A DNA stretch of 33,069 nucleotides. Source: Chloroflexota bacterium (GTDB lineage Bacteria > Chloroflexota > Limnocylindria > Limnocylindrales > CSP1-4). The stretch lies in contig PLZO01000010.1 in assembly GCA_003152165.1 (NCBI GenBank), forward strand, positions 30,055 through 63,123, in the 5' to 3' direction. The notes beneath the pieces are model-generated. The model was given only the letters and a program-made list of their open reading frames with translations, ran no database searches and was not told the origin of the DNA. The translations under genes were made by a program, and so were the position numbers. Positions 24,624 to 32,356 of the stretch are shown here, piece after piece (the stretch's first letter is position 1; each line of letters opens with the position of its first letter).

Positions 24624-25336
24624 GCGAGGCACGTGGAGCCCTGCTCCTGCTGATCGAGGACGATGCGCCGACCCGCCGGGCACTGGTGGCCAACCTGGTG
24701 GGTCATGGCCACCAGGTGGACGAGGCGGGCACGGCCGCCGACGGACTGCGGGCGTGGGAGGTTCGCCGTCCTGACCTGATCCTGCTCGACCTTGGCCTGC
24801 CGGATCGGGACGGGCTGACAGTCATTCGGCAGGTCCGCCGCGAGGCGGCGACACCGATCCTCGTCCTGTCGGCACGTGGCGATGAACGCGATCGGGTGAC
24901 CGCGCTCGAGCAGGGCGCCGACGACTATCTCACCAAGCCATTCGGGCTGGCCGAGCTCCGTGCTCGGATCTCAGCCCTCCTCCGCCGCGCAGCTGGTCCC
25001 CTGGCCGACGCCCGCGGCCGCCTCAGCGTTGGACCGGTGACCCTCGACATCGCCCGTCGTGAGGTCCACGTCGGTAGCCAGATGCTGGACCTCACGCCGC
25101 GCGAGTACGAATTGCTCAAGGTCCTCCTCGGCCGGGCCGGCAGCGTCGTGACTCGTGGCCGGCTGCTGCGGGCGGTGTGGGGCGCGGCCTACTCCGAGGA
25201 ATCGCACTACCTCCACGTCTACGTCAGCCGGCTGCGGCGCAAGCTGGCCGAGGCAGGCGCGGCCGACGTGATCGTGGCCGAACCCGGCGTCGGCTACCGG
25301 GTCCTGGCCCCGGAGGATGGCAACGAGCGGCGTTGA
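24620..25336 (+). CDS. KdpE-like OmpR-family response regulator 1
   Basis: This is a 238-residue two-domain regulator. The receiver domain (about 8-120) has the acidic pair EDD, the phosphoacceptor Asp57 in LILLDLGLPD, and the conserved Lys in LTKPFG. The winged-helix DNA-binding domain (about 135-232) has LTPREYELLKVLLGRAG, the recognition region YLHVYVSRLRRKL, and the C-terminal hairpin GVGYRV typical of KdpE/OmpR. The start ATG overlaps the kinase stop by 4 nt. Three TTGAG repeats in 11-bp register begin at its stop codon and precede kimA, making it a likely regulator of kimA. It is very similar to response regulator 2. Confidence 0.95.
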   Translation: MSEARGALLLLIEDDAPTRRALVANLVGHGHQVDEAGTAADGLRAWEVRRPDLILLDLGLPDRDGLTVIRQVRREAATPILVLSARGDERDRVTALEQGADDYLTKPFGLAELRARISALLRRAAGPLADARGRLSVGPVTLDIARREVHVGSQMLDLTPREYELLKVLLGRAGSVVTRGRLLRAVWGAAYSEESHYLHVYVSRLRRKLAEAGAADVIVAEPGVGYRVLAPEDGNERR

Positions 25337-25365
25337 GGAAATCTTGAGCGCCTGTTGAGGGGCCT
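25333..25365 (+). promoter_or_regulatory. Three direct TTGAG repeats, 11-bp period, upstream of kimA
   Basis: TTGAG occurs at 25333, 25344 and 25355, exactly 11 bp apart, so each copy faces the same side of the helix. OmpR/PhoB-type regulators bind such tandem direct repeats. The array starts within the stop codon of response regulator 1 and ends 50 nt before the kimA ATG. A related two-copy array lies behind response regulator 2. Operator function is inferred. Confidence 0.6.
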
Positions 25366-25403
25366 GCCGCGGAGATCGGCCTCAGCCTCTTGGGCCCCTT
25401 GCC

Positions 25404-25409
25404 TACCGT
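25404..25409 (+). promoter_or_regulatory. TACCGT -10 hexamer for kimA
   Basis: TACCGT lies 6 nt before the kimA ATG (25416) with no Shine-Dalgarno between, again fitting a leaderless transcript. The TTGAG array ends about 38 nt upstream of it, a sensible distance for an activator site overlapping the -35 zone. Confidence 0.45.
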
Positions 25410-25415
25410 CAGGCC

Positions 25416-27422
25416 ATGGAAGACGACGAGGCCGACGAAACGCCGAAAGGCGTCGTCATGCCGGGCCGGCACAGCGCCGATCGGCGAATCCGGGTCGCGC
25501 GCCCGAATTCAGCCTACTTTCGATACGAGGGACCGGGCACCGTCAGGGCCAAGCGCGAGGCGATCGCGCCGGTCCGCCGCGGTGAGAAGCTCAGCACCGG
25601 CCTGCGACAGCTTGTCTTTGGCCGCGCCCTGGCCACCGACGAGGAGGGCGAGGAGCGGCTCTCCAAGCTCAAGGCGCTGGCCGTCTTCTCGAGCGACATG
25701 CTGTCATCGGTCGCGTATGCCACCGAAGCGTCGATGTTCACGCTGCTCGGCGCTGGGACCGTCGCCTTTAGGCTGACCGTGCCCATCTCGATCGTGATCG
25801 TGGCGATCCTGTGGATCATCGTCATCTCCTACCGCCAGACGATCCGGGCATATCCCAACGGCGGCGGCAGCTACATCGTGGCGAAGGACAACCTGGGCAC
25901 CCGGGCCGGCCTGATTGCCGGCGCGGCGCTGCTGACGGACTACGTTCTGACCGTGTCGGTCAGTGTCGCCGCCGGGATCGCCGCGATCATCTCGGCCTTC
26001 CCGGGTCCGCTGGCGCCATTACGGATCGAGCTGTGCACGGTCGCGATCCTGGCCGTGATGCTGGTCAATCTGCGCGGCTTGCGCGAGAGCGGCACGGTCT
26101 TTGCGATCCCCACGTATGTCTTCGTCGTGGCAACCCTTGGCCTGATCGCCGTCGGGATCAGTCGGGCCCTGATCGGTGATGCGCCTCATGTGACCGGCGT
26201 CGTGCCGGCGAGCGTGCCCCTCGAGTCGCTCAGCATCCTGCTCGTGATGCGGGCGTTCGCCGACGGCTGCAGCGCGATCACCGGGGTCGAGGCGGTCTCG
26301 AACGGCGTCCCCGCGTTCAAGCGACCGGAGGCGCCCAATGCCCGGCTGACCCTGACGATGATGGGCGCTCTCGTGGCGATCATGTTCCTCGGGATCTCGG
26401 TCCTGGCCGGCGTAGTGGGTGCGGTGCCGGCGGCGGATCACGAAACGGTGATGTCCCAGATTGCCCGGGCCACATTCGGAACGGGACCCCTTTACTACCT
26501 GCTCCAGTTTGCGACGACCGGCATCCTGATCCTGGCGGCGAATACGAGCTTCGCCGACTTCCCGCGGCTGGCCTCGATCCTCGCCCGGGACGGTTTCATG
26601 CCCAGCGGCTTTGCCTTCCGTGGCGAGCGCCTGGCGTTCAGCACCGGGATCGTGGCGCTGGCCTTCCTGGCGATCGTCATCCTCGTGGCCTTTGGCGGAA
26701 CCGTCGACGCGCTGATCCCTCTGTACGCGATCGGTGTGTTCACCTCGATCACCCTGTCCCAGGCCGGCATGGTCCGCCACTGGCTCAGGGTTCGCGGGCT
26801 GGACTGGCGACGGAGCGCGGCTATCAACGGCTTCGGCACGGTGGCCACCGCCATCGTCACGATCGTGTTCGCGGTGGCCAAGTTCGCCCTGGGCGCCTGG
26901 CTGATCATCCTGATCATCCCGGTGATCGTGGCCACGATGATGTTCATCCACCGCCAATACGAGCGCCGGCGGCTCGAGACCCGGGTGCGGCCGGAGGCGA
27001 TCATCCCGCCGCCGACCCGCCACCAGCGCGTGATCGTTCCGGTGACCGAGGTGACCCGCGATGTCGTCCAGGCGATCCGCTTCGGGCGAACGATGTCGGA
27101 GGACGTGACCGCAGTCCACGTGACCGACGATCTGGCGCGTGGCGAGGAGCTGCGCGAGCGGTTCAACCGGCAGTTGCCGGGGATCCCGCTGGTGATCGTC
27201 GAGTCGCCCTATCGCAAGCTCGTCCGGCCATTCGTGCGCTATCTCGAGTACAGCGCCCGCCAGAACCGCGATGACCTGATCGTGGTCATCCTGCCGGAGT
27301 ACGTCGCCCGCCACCGCTGGGAACGCCTCCTATTCAACGAGAATGCCCGCCGGATCCGCGACGAGCTCCTGGGCCACCCCAACATCCTGATTGCCCAGGT
27401 GCCCTTCCGGCGCCATCTCTAA
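25416..27422 (+). CDS. kimA: KimA-like (YdaO-type) K+ importer, APC superfamily
   Basis: This 668-residue transporter resembles Bacillus KimA, a high-affinity K+/H+ symporter. A charged cytoplasmic N-terminus of about 90 residues leads into the family motifs FSSDMLSSVAYATEA, YRQTIRAYPNGGGSYIVAKD and LLTDYVLTVSVSVAAG. Further helices carry NLRGLRESGTVFAIP, GVEAVSNGVPAFKRPEAPNA and ANTSFADFPRLASILARDGF; about 12 membrane helices end near residue 510. The last 120 residues form a cytosolic Usp-like domain (RVIVPVTEVTRDVVQAIRF to LIAQVPFRR), which in KimA binds c-di-AMP; whether it does here is unknown. The 79-nt leader is too short for the c-di-AMP riboswitch that controls Bacillus kimA. Sensor kinase 2 starts 5 nt after the stop. 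Confidence 0.9.
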   Translation: MEDDEADETPKGVVMPGRHSADRRIRVARPNSAYFRYEGPGTVRAKREAIAPVRRGEKLSTGLRQLVFGRALATDEEGEERLSKLKALAVFSSDMLSSVAYATEASMFTLLGAGTVAFRLTVPISIVIVAILWIIVISYRQTIRAYPNGGGSYIVAKDNLGTRAGLIAGAALLTDYVLTVSVSVAAGIAAIISAFPGPLAPLRIELCTVAILAVMLVNLRGLRESGTVFAIPTYVFVVATLGLIAVGISRALIGDAPHVTGVVPASVPLESLSILLVMRAFADGCSAITGVEAVSNGVPAFKRPEAPNARLTLTMMGALVAIMFLGISVLAGVVGAVPAADHETVMSQIARATFGTGPLYYLLQFATTGILILAANTSFADFPRLASILARDGFMPSGFAFRGERLAFSTGIVALAFLAIVILVAFGGTVDALIPLYAIGVFTSITLSQAGMVRHWLRVRGLDWRRSAAINGFGTVATAIVTIVFAVAKFALGAWLIILIIPVIVATMMFIHRQYERRRLETRVRPEAIIPPPTRHQRVIVPVTEVTRDVVQAIRFGRTMSEDVTAVHVTDDLARGEELRERFNRQLPGIPLVIVESPYRKLVRPFVRYLEYSARQNRDDLIVVILPEYVARHRWERLLFNENARRIRDELLGHPNILIAQVPFRRHL

Positions 27423-27427
27423 CGGCC

Positions 27428-28999
27428 GTGCGCTACGAAGGGGAGCAGCTGTTCCGGCGCATCGCCACTCGCCGGATGGGCATCATCCTGCTCGCCGAAA
27501 CGGCAGCGCTGGCGGCCGCGACGGGACTCGTCGCCCTGCTCCAGGCCCGGCTCAACGTAGCCAACCCGTCGGCCGCCTACCTCCTGGCGGTCGTGGCCCT
27601 GGCCGTCGTGTTCGGGACGCGCGCGGCGATCGGCGGGTCGGTCGCGGCATTCCTGCTGTACGACTTCCTGTTCGTGGATCCGCGCTTCACGCTGACGGTG
27701 TCGACGGTCGAGGAATGGTTCAACCTCATCCTGCTGCTTGTCGTCGGCATCGTCTGCGGTCGGCTGGCCGGGGCTCAGCGCGACCGCGCCCACGACGCGG
27801 AGACCCGCGAACGGGTGACCCGGGCGCTCTTCGAGATCAGCCGCGAACTGGCCACCGCCCAGGCGGCCGCACCGGCGATGGTCCGGATCGCCGAGCTCCT
27901 GCGGGTCGAGACCCGGATGGAGCGGGTCTGGATCGGGATCGGGACGGCCGGCAGCCAGGAGCGGATCGCGGCCGACACGGGCCAGGGACCGGCGCTGCCC
28001 GCACCGCCCGTCCAGATGATCCTGCGGCGAATGTCTGACGACCAGCCCGCCGAGTGGGTCCGCGTTCACGCACGCACCGGCGCACCGGCCGGCGGCCAGC
28101 GAGGTGCCCCAGCCGAGATCACCCTGCGGGTCGCGATCACGTCCAGCGGCGCGATGCTCGGTTCGATCTGGTCAAGGCGCACCCGTCAGGCTGGCATTCC
28201 GGAGCGGCCGGAGAGCCGGGTGCTGGCAGCCGCCGCAGACCAGCTCGGCCGGGCACTCGAACGGGATCGGCTCGTCGGCGAGGCGATGAGCCTTGAAGTC
28301 GCCCGACGCAGCGATGCGCTGAAGAGCGCCCTGCTCGACTCCGTGTCGCATGATCTGCGCACGCCGCTGGCCTCGATTCGGGCCGCCGCCGGCAGCCTAA
28401 TGGACCCGTCCGTGCATTGGTCACCCGAAGAGGAACGGGCGACCGCGGCGTCGATCGACCGCGAGGCGGATCGGCTGAATCGACTCGTCTCGAACATCCT
28501 CGACCTGAGCCGGATCGAGGCCGGAGGCCTGGTTGCCCAGCATTCGGCCTTCCCGCTCGAGGATCTCGTTTCGGACGTCCTCGAGCGACTCGCACCAAGC
28601 CTCGGAGTGCGACCGATCGAGGTCCGCATCCCCGGGGACCTGCCGCCGGTCGACATCGACGAAGTCTTCATCGACCAGGTCCTCACGAATCTCCTCGAGA
28701 ACACCGCCCGCTACGCCGGACCGGGTGTGCCAGTCCGGATCAGCGCCCGGGATCTTGGTTCAGGCCGGATCGGCCTGACGATCGAGGACGCCGGGCCCGG
28801 CGTGCCGCCCGAGGCGCTGCCGCGACTCTTCGAGAAGTTCTACCGGGTGCCCCAGAAAGGCGAAGGCGCCCGGCGTGGAACAGGCCTCGGGCTGGCTGTC
28901 GTGCGCGGGCTGGTCGAGACAATGGGCGGCCGGATCACCGCCCGGCCGAGCGAGCTCGGCGGCCTGGCGATGGACCTGGAGCTGGTGGCCGCCCGATGA
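27428..28999 (+). CDS. KdpD-like sensor histidine kinase 2 (DUF4118-GAF-HisKA-HATPase)
   Basis: This 523-residue kinase has the same plan as the one at 22977. The DUF4118 membrane domain is at about 20-115 with YDFLFVDPRFTL. A GAF-like domain spans about 130-280. HisKA has His308 in SVSHDLRTPLA, and the HATPase has NLLENTARY, DAGPGVP, FEKFYR and GTGLGLAVVRG. It also lacks the N-terminal KdpD sensor module. The two kinases share long identical stretches around the phosphoacceptor, such as RRSDALKSALLDSVSHDLRT, showing duplication. The start is GTG 27428, 5 nt after kimA, without a clear Shine-Dalgarno; ATG 27476 is an alternative. Its stop overlaps the next ATG by 4 nt. Being closest to kdpFABC, it is the likelier functional KdpD. 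Confidence 0.94.
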   Translation: MRYEGEQLFRRIATRRMGIILLAETAALAAATGLVALLQARLNVANPSAAYLLAVVALAVVFGTRAAIGGSVAAFLLYDFLFVDPRFTLTVSTVEEWFNLILLLVVGIVCGRLAGAQRDRAHDAETRERVTRALFEISRELATAQAAAPAMVRIAELLRVETRMERVWIGIGTAGSQERIAADTGQGPALPAPPVQMILRRMSDDQPAEWVRVHARTGAPAGGQRGAPAEITLRVAITSSGAMLGSIWSRRTRQAGIPERPESRVLAAAADQLGRALERDRLVGEAMSLEVARRSDALKSALLDSVSHDLRTPLASIRAAAGSLMDPSVHWSPEEERATAASIDREADRLNRLVSNILDLSRIEAGGLVAQHSAFPLEDLVSDVLERLAPSLGVRPIEVRIPGDLPPVDIDEVFIDQVLTNLLENTARYAGPGVPVRISARDLGSGRIGLTIEDAGPGVPPEALPRLFEKFYRVPQKGEGARRGTGLGLAVVRGLVETMGGRITARPSELGGLAMDLELVAAR

Positions 29000-29721
29000 T
29001 CCCGAAGGTGAACGGCGCCTCGATCCTGCTGGTCGAGGATGACGCCGAGACGCGCACTCGAGTGGCCGCCTTTCTCGAGGGGCGCGGCTATCGAGTCAGC
29101 GAGGCGGCCGATGCCGAGGCGGCCCTCGATCGTCTCGGAGGTGATCCGCCCGACCTGATCCTGCTCGACCTGGGCCTGCCCGACCAGGACGGGCTGGTCG
29201 TCGTGGAGCAGGTCCGCCTGGGGGCGCTCACTCCAATCCTCATCCTGTCGGCGCGCGATCGGGAGGCGGACAAGGTGTCCGCCCTGGAGGCCGGCGCCGA
29301 TGACTACTTGACCAAGCCGTTCGGCATGGCCGAGCTGCAGGCCCGGATCAGCGCGGTCCTCCGGCGGGCCGGCCCATCAGCCAGCGCGGACCCCGGTGCT
29401 CAGCCTGGGCTGATCCGACTCGATCAGCTCGAGCTCGATGTGAACACCCACGCCGTCCGCGTCGCCGGCGAGGCCGTCCACCTGACGCCGCTCGAGTTCG
29501 AGGTCCTGCGTGTCCTGGTCGAACACGCCGGACGACTGGTGACGTACGGCCGGCTCCTCCGGGCGGTGTGGGGCAGCGCCTACGGTGACGAGGACCACTA
29601 TGTCCATGTCTACGTCGGCCAGATCAGGCGCAAGCTCGAGCGAGCCGATCACGGCGGCCTGCTGCGTGGCCTGATCGTGCCCGAACCGGGCGTTGGCTAC
29701 CGGGTGCGCCCAGCGTATTGA
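28996..29721 (+). CDS. KdpE-like OmpR-family response regulator 2
   Basis: This is a 241-residue regulator with receiver (EDD at 15-17, Asp58 in LILLDLGLPD, Lys in LTKPFG) and OmpR-type winged-helix domain (LTPLEFEVLRVLVEHAG, HVYVGQIRRKLE, GVGYRV). It is a close paralogue of response regulator 1; their LTKPFG-xAEL-xARISA blocks are nearly the same. The ATG overlaps the stop of kinase 2. Two TTGAG/TTGAC repeats 11 bp apart begin at its stop codon, ahead of the kdp segment, mirroring the array behind response regulator 1. Both regulators have similar recognition helices and may share sites. Confidence 0.95.
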   Translation: MIPKVNGASILLVEDDAETRTRVAAFLEGRGYRVSEAADAEAALDRLGGDPPDLILLDLGLPDQDGLVVVEQVRLGALTPILILSARDREADKVSALEAGADDYLTKPFGMAELQARISAVLRRAGPSASADPGAQPGLIRLDQLELDVNTHAVRVAGEAVHLTPLEFEVLRVLVEHAGRLVTYGRLLRAVWGSAYGDEDHYVHVYVGQIRRKLERADHGGLLRGLIVPEPGVGYRVRPAY

Positions 29722-29739
29722 GCGATCCTTGACCACTCG
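29718..29739 (+). promoter_or_regulatory. Two direct TTGA(G/C) repeats, 11-bp period, upstream of the kdp segment
   Basis: TTGAGCGATCC (29718-29728) is followed at once by TTGACCACTCG (29729-29739), giving TTGAS in 11-bp register. It overlaps the stop codon of response regulator 2, just as the kimA array overlaps that of response regulator 1. It lies about 50 nt before the next start codon, so it is a candidate operator for the downstream small genes and kdpFABC. Confidence 0.55.
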
Positions 29740-29789
29740 GCGGTCGGCATGGCCGCCGGTCTCTTGGCGGTCGGTGCGACCGTAAAGGC

Positions 29790-30059
29790 ATGAAGGACGC
29801 AATGCCCCTGGACGTTGGCCTGACCAGGCGCTCGATCGAGCGGGAACTGGACCTCGTCGTCGGTGCGATCAGGATGGTCGCGGGCCGAGGAGCTCCAGCG
29901 ATCACCCTGATCGGCCTCGACTTCGGTCCGGCCGTCCTCGATGGTTGCGCGGAGGCCGCTCGGGCGGAGGGAGTCGTGCTGGAGCCGCTGTGGCACACCG
30001 ACGAGTCCAGCTGCGACATCCGGGTCCGTAGTCGCGAGCCGTGGCCAGAGCGTGGCTGA
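29790..30059 (+). CDS. Small conserved-looking protein of unknown function in the kdp operon
   Basis: This is an 89-residue (or 85-residue) protein with no family I recognise. It contains LTRRSIERELDLVVGAIRMVAGRG, probably a helix, then a hydrophobic strand ITLIGLDFGPAVLDGCAEAAR and an acidic/His segment EPLWHTDESSCDIRV; no membrane helix is evident. Either ATG 29790 (6 nt after a weak GACCGT box, leaderless style) or ATG 29802 (AAGGA 4 nt upstream) could be the start. Its stop overlaps the start of the receiver gene by 8 nt, which argues that it is translated and functionally linked. The composition fits a real alpha/beta protein; a regulatory role in K+ signalling is only a guess. Confidence 0.65.
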   Translation: MKDAMPLDVGLTRRSIERELDLVVGAIRMVAGRGAPAITLIGLDFGPAVLDGCAEAARAEGVVLEPLWHTDESSCDIRVRSREPWPERG

Positions 30060-30441
30060 GACTGCGGTCGGACCAGTATTGCTCGTGGATGACGACGAAG
30101 TCTTCGTCGACCTGGTCGGTCGGCACCTGGAGGCCCATGGCTTCACCGTCGTGACGGCCGGATCCGTCGAAGCCACGCGGCACCTTCTGGAGACAGGCCT
30201 GCGGCCAGGGCTACTGCTTCTGGACATCAACCTGCCCGACGACTCCGGCTGGTCGCTCCTCCGCGACAGCAGCCTGACGGCCGGCGGTTCACCGCCGGTC
30301 GTGATCATGACCGGCACCCAGATCAGGCCCGAGCGGCTGCGCGAGTTCGGCGTTGCCGGCTACCTGCCGAAGCCGGTGTCGATGGCCCTCCTGACGTCGT
30401 GCATCACGCGGTTCATCCGGACCCGGGCGGGCCCGGAGTGA
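30052..30441 (+). CDS. Stand-alone response-regulator receiver protein
   Basis: This 129-residue protein is a single CheY-like receiver domain. It has the acidic cluster LLVDDDE (about 11-16), phosphoacceptor Asp58 in LLLLDINLPD, the Thr of IMTGT and the conserved Lys of YLPKPVS. No output domain follows. The start is GTG 30052 (VAETAVGPV), overlapping the previous gene by 8 nt. It sits between the kdpE-like gene and kdpF, an uncommon place for a single-domain receiver. It may accept phosphate from kinase 1 or 2 as a sink, or pass it on to another protein. Confidence 0.88.
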   Translation: MAETAVGPVLLVDDDEVFVDLVGRHLEAHGFTVVTAGSVEATRHLLETGLRPGLLLLDINLPDDSGWSLLRDSSLTAGGSPPVVIMTGTQIRPERLREFGVAGYLPKPVSMALLTSCITRFIRTRAGPE

Positions 30442-30463
30442 CGGATCTAAATGAGGTGTCGGG

Positions 30464-30550
30464 GTGAACGATCTCGAGATCCTGCTGATTGCGATCGTGT
30501 CGGTTGCCGTCTTTGCCGGCTACCTGTGGCTATGCGACCGGGTGCGCTGA
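30464..30550 (+). CDS. 28-residue single-pass membrane peptide upstream of kdpF
   Basis: GTG 30464 opens a 28-codon frame with a GAGGT site about 6 nt upstream. The product is one hydrophobic helix (LEILLIAIVSVAVFAGYLWL) flanked by an acidic N-terminus and the basic end CDRVR. Its stop overlaps the kdpF ATG as TGATG, a strong sign of coupled translation. Short hydrophobic frames like this are found before kdpF in some bacteria, but I know no established function. It may be an additional small subunit or stabiliser of the Kdp complex. Confidence 0.7.
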   Translation: MNDLEILLIAIVSVAVFAGYLWLCDRVR

Positions 30551-30639
30551 TGAACCTGATCGAGCTGGTGACGGCGGTCGCCACGGCGTTCCTCTTCGTG
30601 TATTTGCTGTGGGCGCTGCTGCGGCCCGAGGACTTCTGA
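30550..30639 (+). CDS. kdpF: K+-transporting ATPase subunit KdpF
   Basis: This is a 29-residue single-helix peptide: MNLIELVTAVATAFLFVYLL followed by the KdpF-typical ending WALLRPEDF. KdpF stabilises the KdpABC complex in the membrane. Its ATG overlaps the preceding stop, and kdpA starts 3 nt after its stop. The length, the LLRPE-F ending and the position directly before kdpA make the call firm. Confidence 0.9.
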   Translation: MNLIELVTAVATAFLFVYLLWALLRPEDF

Positions 30640-30642
30640 TCC

Positions 30643-32352
30643 ATGCCCTTCAATGACTTCCTGACGCTGGCCAGCATTGGCCTCGCGATCCTCCTGATCA
30701 CGCCGCTCCTGGGCGGCTACATCCACCGCGTCATGGAAGGCGAACGCGTATTCCTCAGTCCGGTCCTGCGCCCAGTCGAGCGGGTCGTCTACCGCGTCTG
30801 CGGTATCGACGCGACGGCCGAGATGAGCTGGAAGGGCTACACGGTTGCCGTCCTGGTCATGGCTGCGGTGGCCATCGTGGCCGGCTACGCCGTCTTTCGG
30901 ATCCAGGACATCCTGCCGCTCAACCCGGGCCACGTCGGGCCGATGTCGCCGGACCTTTCATTCAACACCTCGGTCAGCTTCGAGACCAACACGAACTGGC
31001 AGAACTACTCCGGTGAGACCGGCGTCAGCTACCTGACGCAGGCCGGCGTGCTGGCCGTGCGCAACTTCACCTCCGCCGCGACCGGCCTGGCCGTGGCCAT
31101 CGCCCTGATCCGGGGCCTCACCCGGCGCAGCGCCAAGACCCTCGGCAACTACTGGGTCGACCTGACGAGGGGCATCCTGTACATCCTCCTGCCGATCTCG
31201 ATCGTGGGCGCCCTCATTCTGGTCTGGCAGGGCGTGCCCCAGACCTGGAACGGCCCGCAGACTGTGACGACTCTGCAAGGCGTGCAGCAGACGATCTCCC
31301 TGGGTCCGGTCGCTTCGCAGGAATGGATCAAGGACCTGGGCAATAACGGGGGCGGCTTCTTCAATGCGAATTCGGCCCACCCGTTCGAGAGCCCGACCGG
31401 GCTCACCAACTGGCTCGAGATCGTCGCGCTGCTCATGTGCTCCTTCTCATTGACGTTCACCTTCGGCCGCTACGCCGGCAACCGGCGCCAGGGCTGGACG
31501 ATCTTCGGAGCGATGGCGGCCATCCTGATCGTCGGCGCCGTGGTCGCGATGCACAGCGAAGCGGCCGGCAACCCCCTGTTCCCGGCCGGCATCGACCAGG
31601 CACTCGGCAATATGGAAGGCAAGGAGACGCGCTTCGGTTCGGCGGTTGGTGGTCTCTTTGCCGCCGCAACGACCGGCACCAGCACGGGCGCGATCAACGC
31701 CTGGCACGACAGCTTCCAGCCGATCGCGGGCCTCGTGCCGCTGTTCAACATGGAGTTGGGTGAGATCTCGCCAGGCGGCATCGGCGCGGGCATCTACGGC
31801 ATGCTCGTGATCGGCGCGATCCTGGCCGTGTTCATCGCCGGGCTGATGGTCGGCCGAACCCCGGAGTTCCTGGGCAAGAAGGTCGAGAGCTACGAGATCA
31901 AGATGGCGATGATCACCGCCCTGGTCCTCGGAGCAAGCATCCTCGGCTTCACCGCGCTCGCCACCGCGTTGCCCGAGGGTCTCGCCGGGCCGCTCAACAA
32001 GGGCCCTCACGGCTTCAGCGAGATCCTCTACGCCTTCTCGAGCCAGACGGGCAACAACGGGTCGGCGTTCGCCGGGCTAACCGGCAACACACCCTTCTAC
32101 AACATCACCGGGGCATTTGCCATGCTGATCGGACGCTATGGAATGATCGTACCCATCCTGGCGTTGGCCGGGTCGATGGCGGCCAAACGGCGCGTGGCCC
32201 CTTCGCTCGGGACGTTCCCGACAACGGGAATCCTGTGGTCCGTCCTGCTGATCGGCGTGGTCGTGATTGTCGGCGCGCTGACGTTCTTCCCGGCTCTGTC
32301 ACTCGGACCGATCGTCGAGCAGCTCCTCCAGAATGCCGGAAAGGTCTTCTAG
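30643..32352 (+). CDS. kdpA: K+-transporting ATPase potassium-binding subunit KdpA
   Basis: This is the 569-residue K+-channel-like subunit of the Kdp P-type ATPase. It has about ten membrane helices and four selectivity-filter repeats: SFNTSVSFETNTNWQ (about 106-120), GNNGGGFFNANSAHPFE (about 233-249), the TTGTSTGAIN loop and the SSQTGNNGSAFAGL loop. Length is that of normal KdpA. The ATG at 30643 follows kdpF by 3 nt and the stop TAG is 4 nt from the kdpB ATG. High-affinity K+ uptake under K+ limitation is the established role. Confidence 0.98.
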   Translation: MPFNDFLTLASIGLAILLITPLLGGYIHRVMEGERVFLSPVLRPVERVVYRVCGIDATAEMSWKGYTVAVLVMAAVAIVAGYAVFRIQDILPLNPGHVGPMSPDLSFNTSVSFETNTNWQNYSGETGVSYLTQAGVLAVRNFTSAATGLAVAIALIRGLTRRSAKTLGNYWVDLTRGILYILLPISIVGALILVWQGVPQTWNGPQTVTTLQGVQQTISLGPVASQEWIKDLGNNGGGFFNANSAHPFESPTGLTNWLEIVALLMCSFSLTFTFGRYAGNRRQGWTIFGAMAAILIVGAVVAMHSEAAGNPLFPAGIDQALGNMEGKETRFGSAVGGLFAAATTGTSTGAINAWHDSFQPIAGLVPLFNMELGEISPGGIGAGIYGMLVIGAILAVFIAGLMVGRTPEFLGKKVESYEIKMAMITALVLGASILGFTALATALPEGLAGPLNKGPHGFSEILYAFSSQTGNNGSAFAGLTGNTPFYNITGAFAMLIGRYGMIVPILALAGSMAAKRRVAPSLGTFPTTGILWSVLLIGVVVIVGALTFFPALSLGPIVEQLLQNAGKVF

Positions 32353-32356
32353 CCCT

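Noticed and set aside
25337-25415. c-di-AMP (ydaO-type) riboswitch upstream of kimA
   Set aside because: Only 79 nt are available and they hold the TTGAG array and a -10 box; no riboswitch core was seen.
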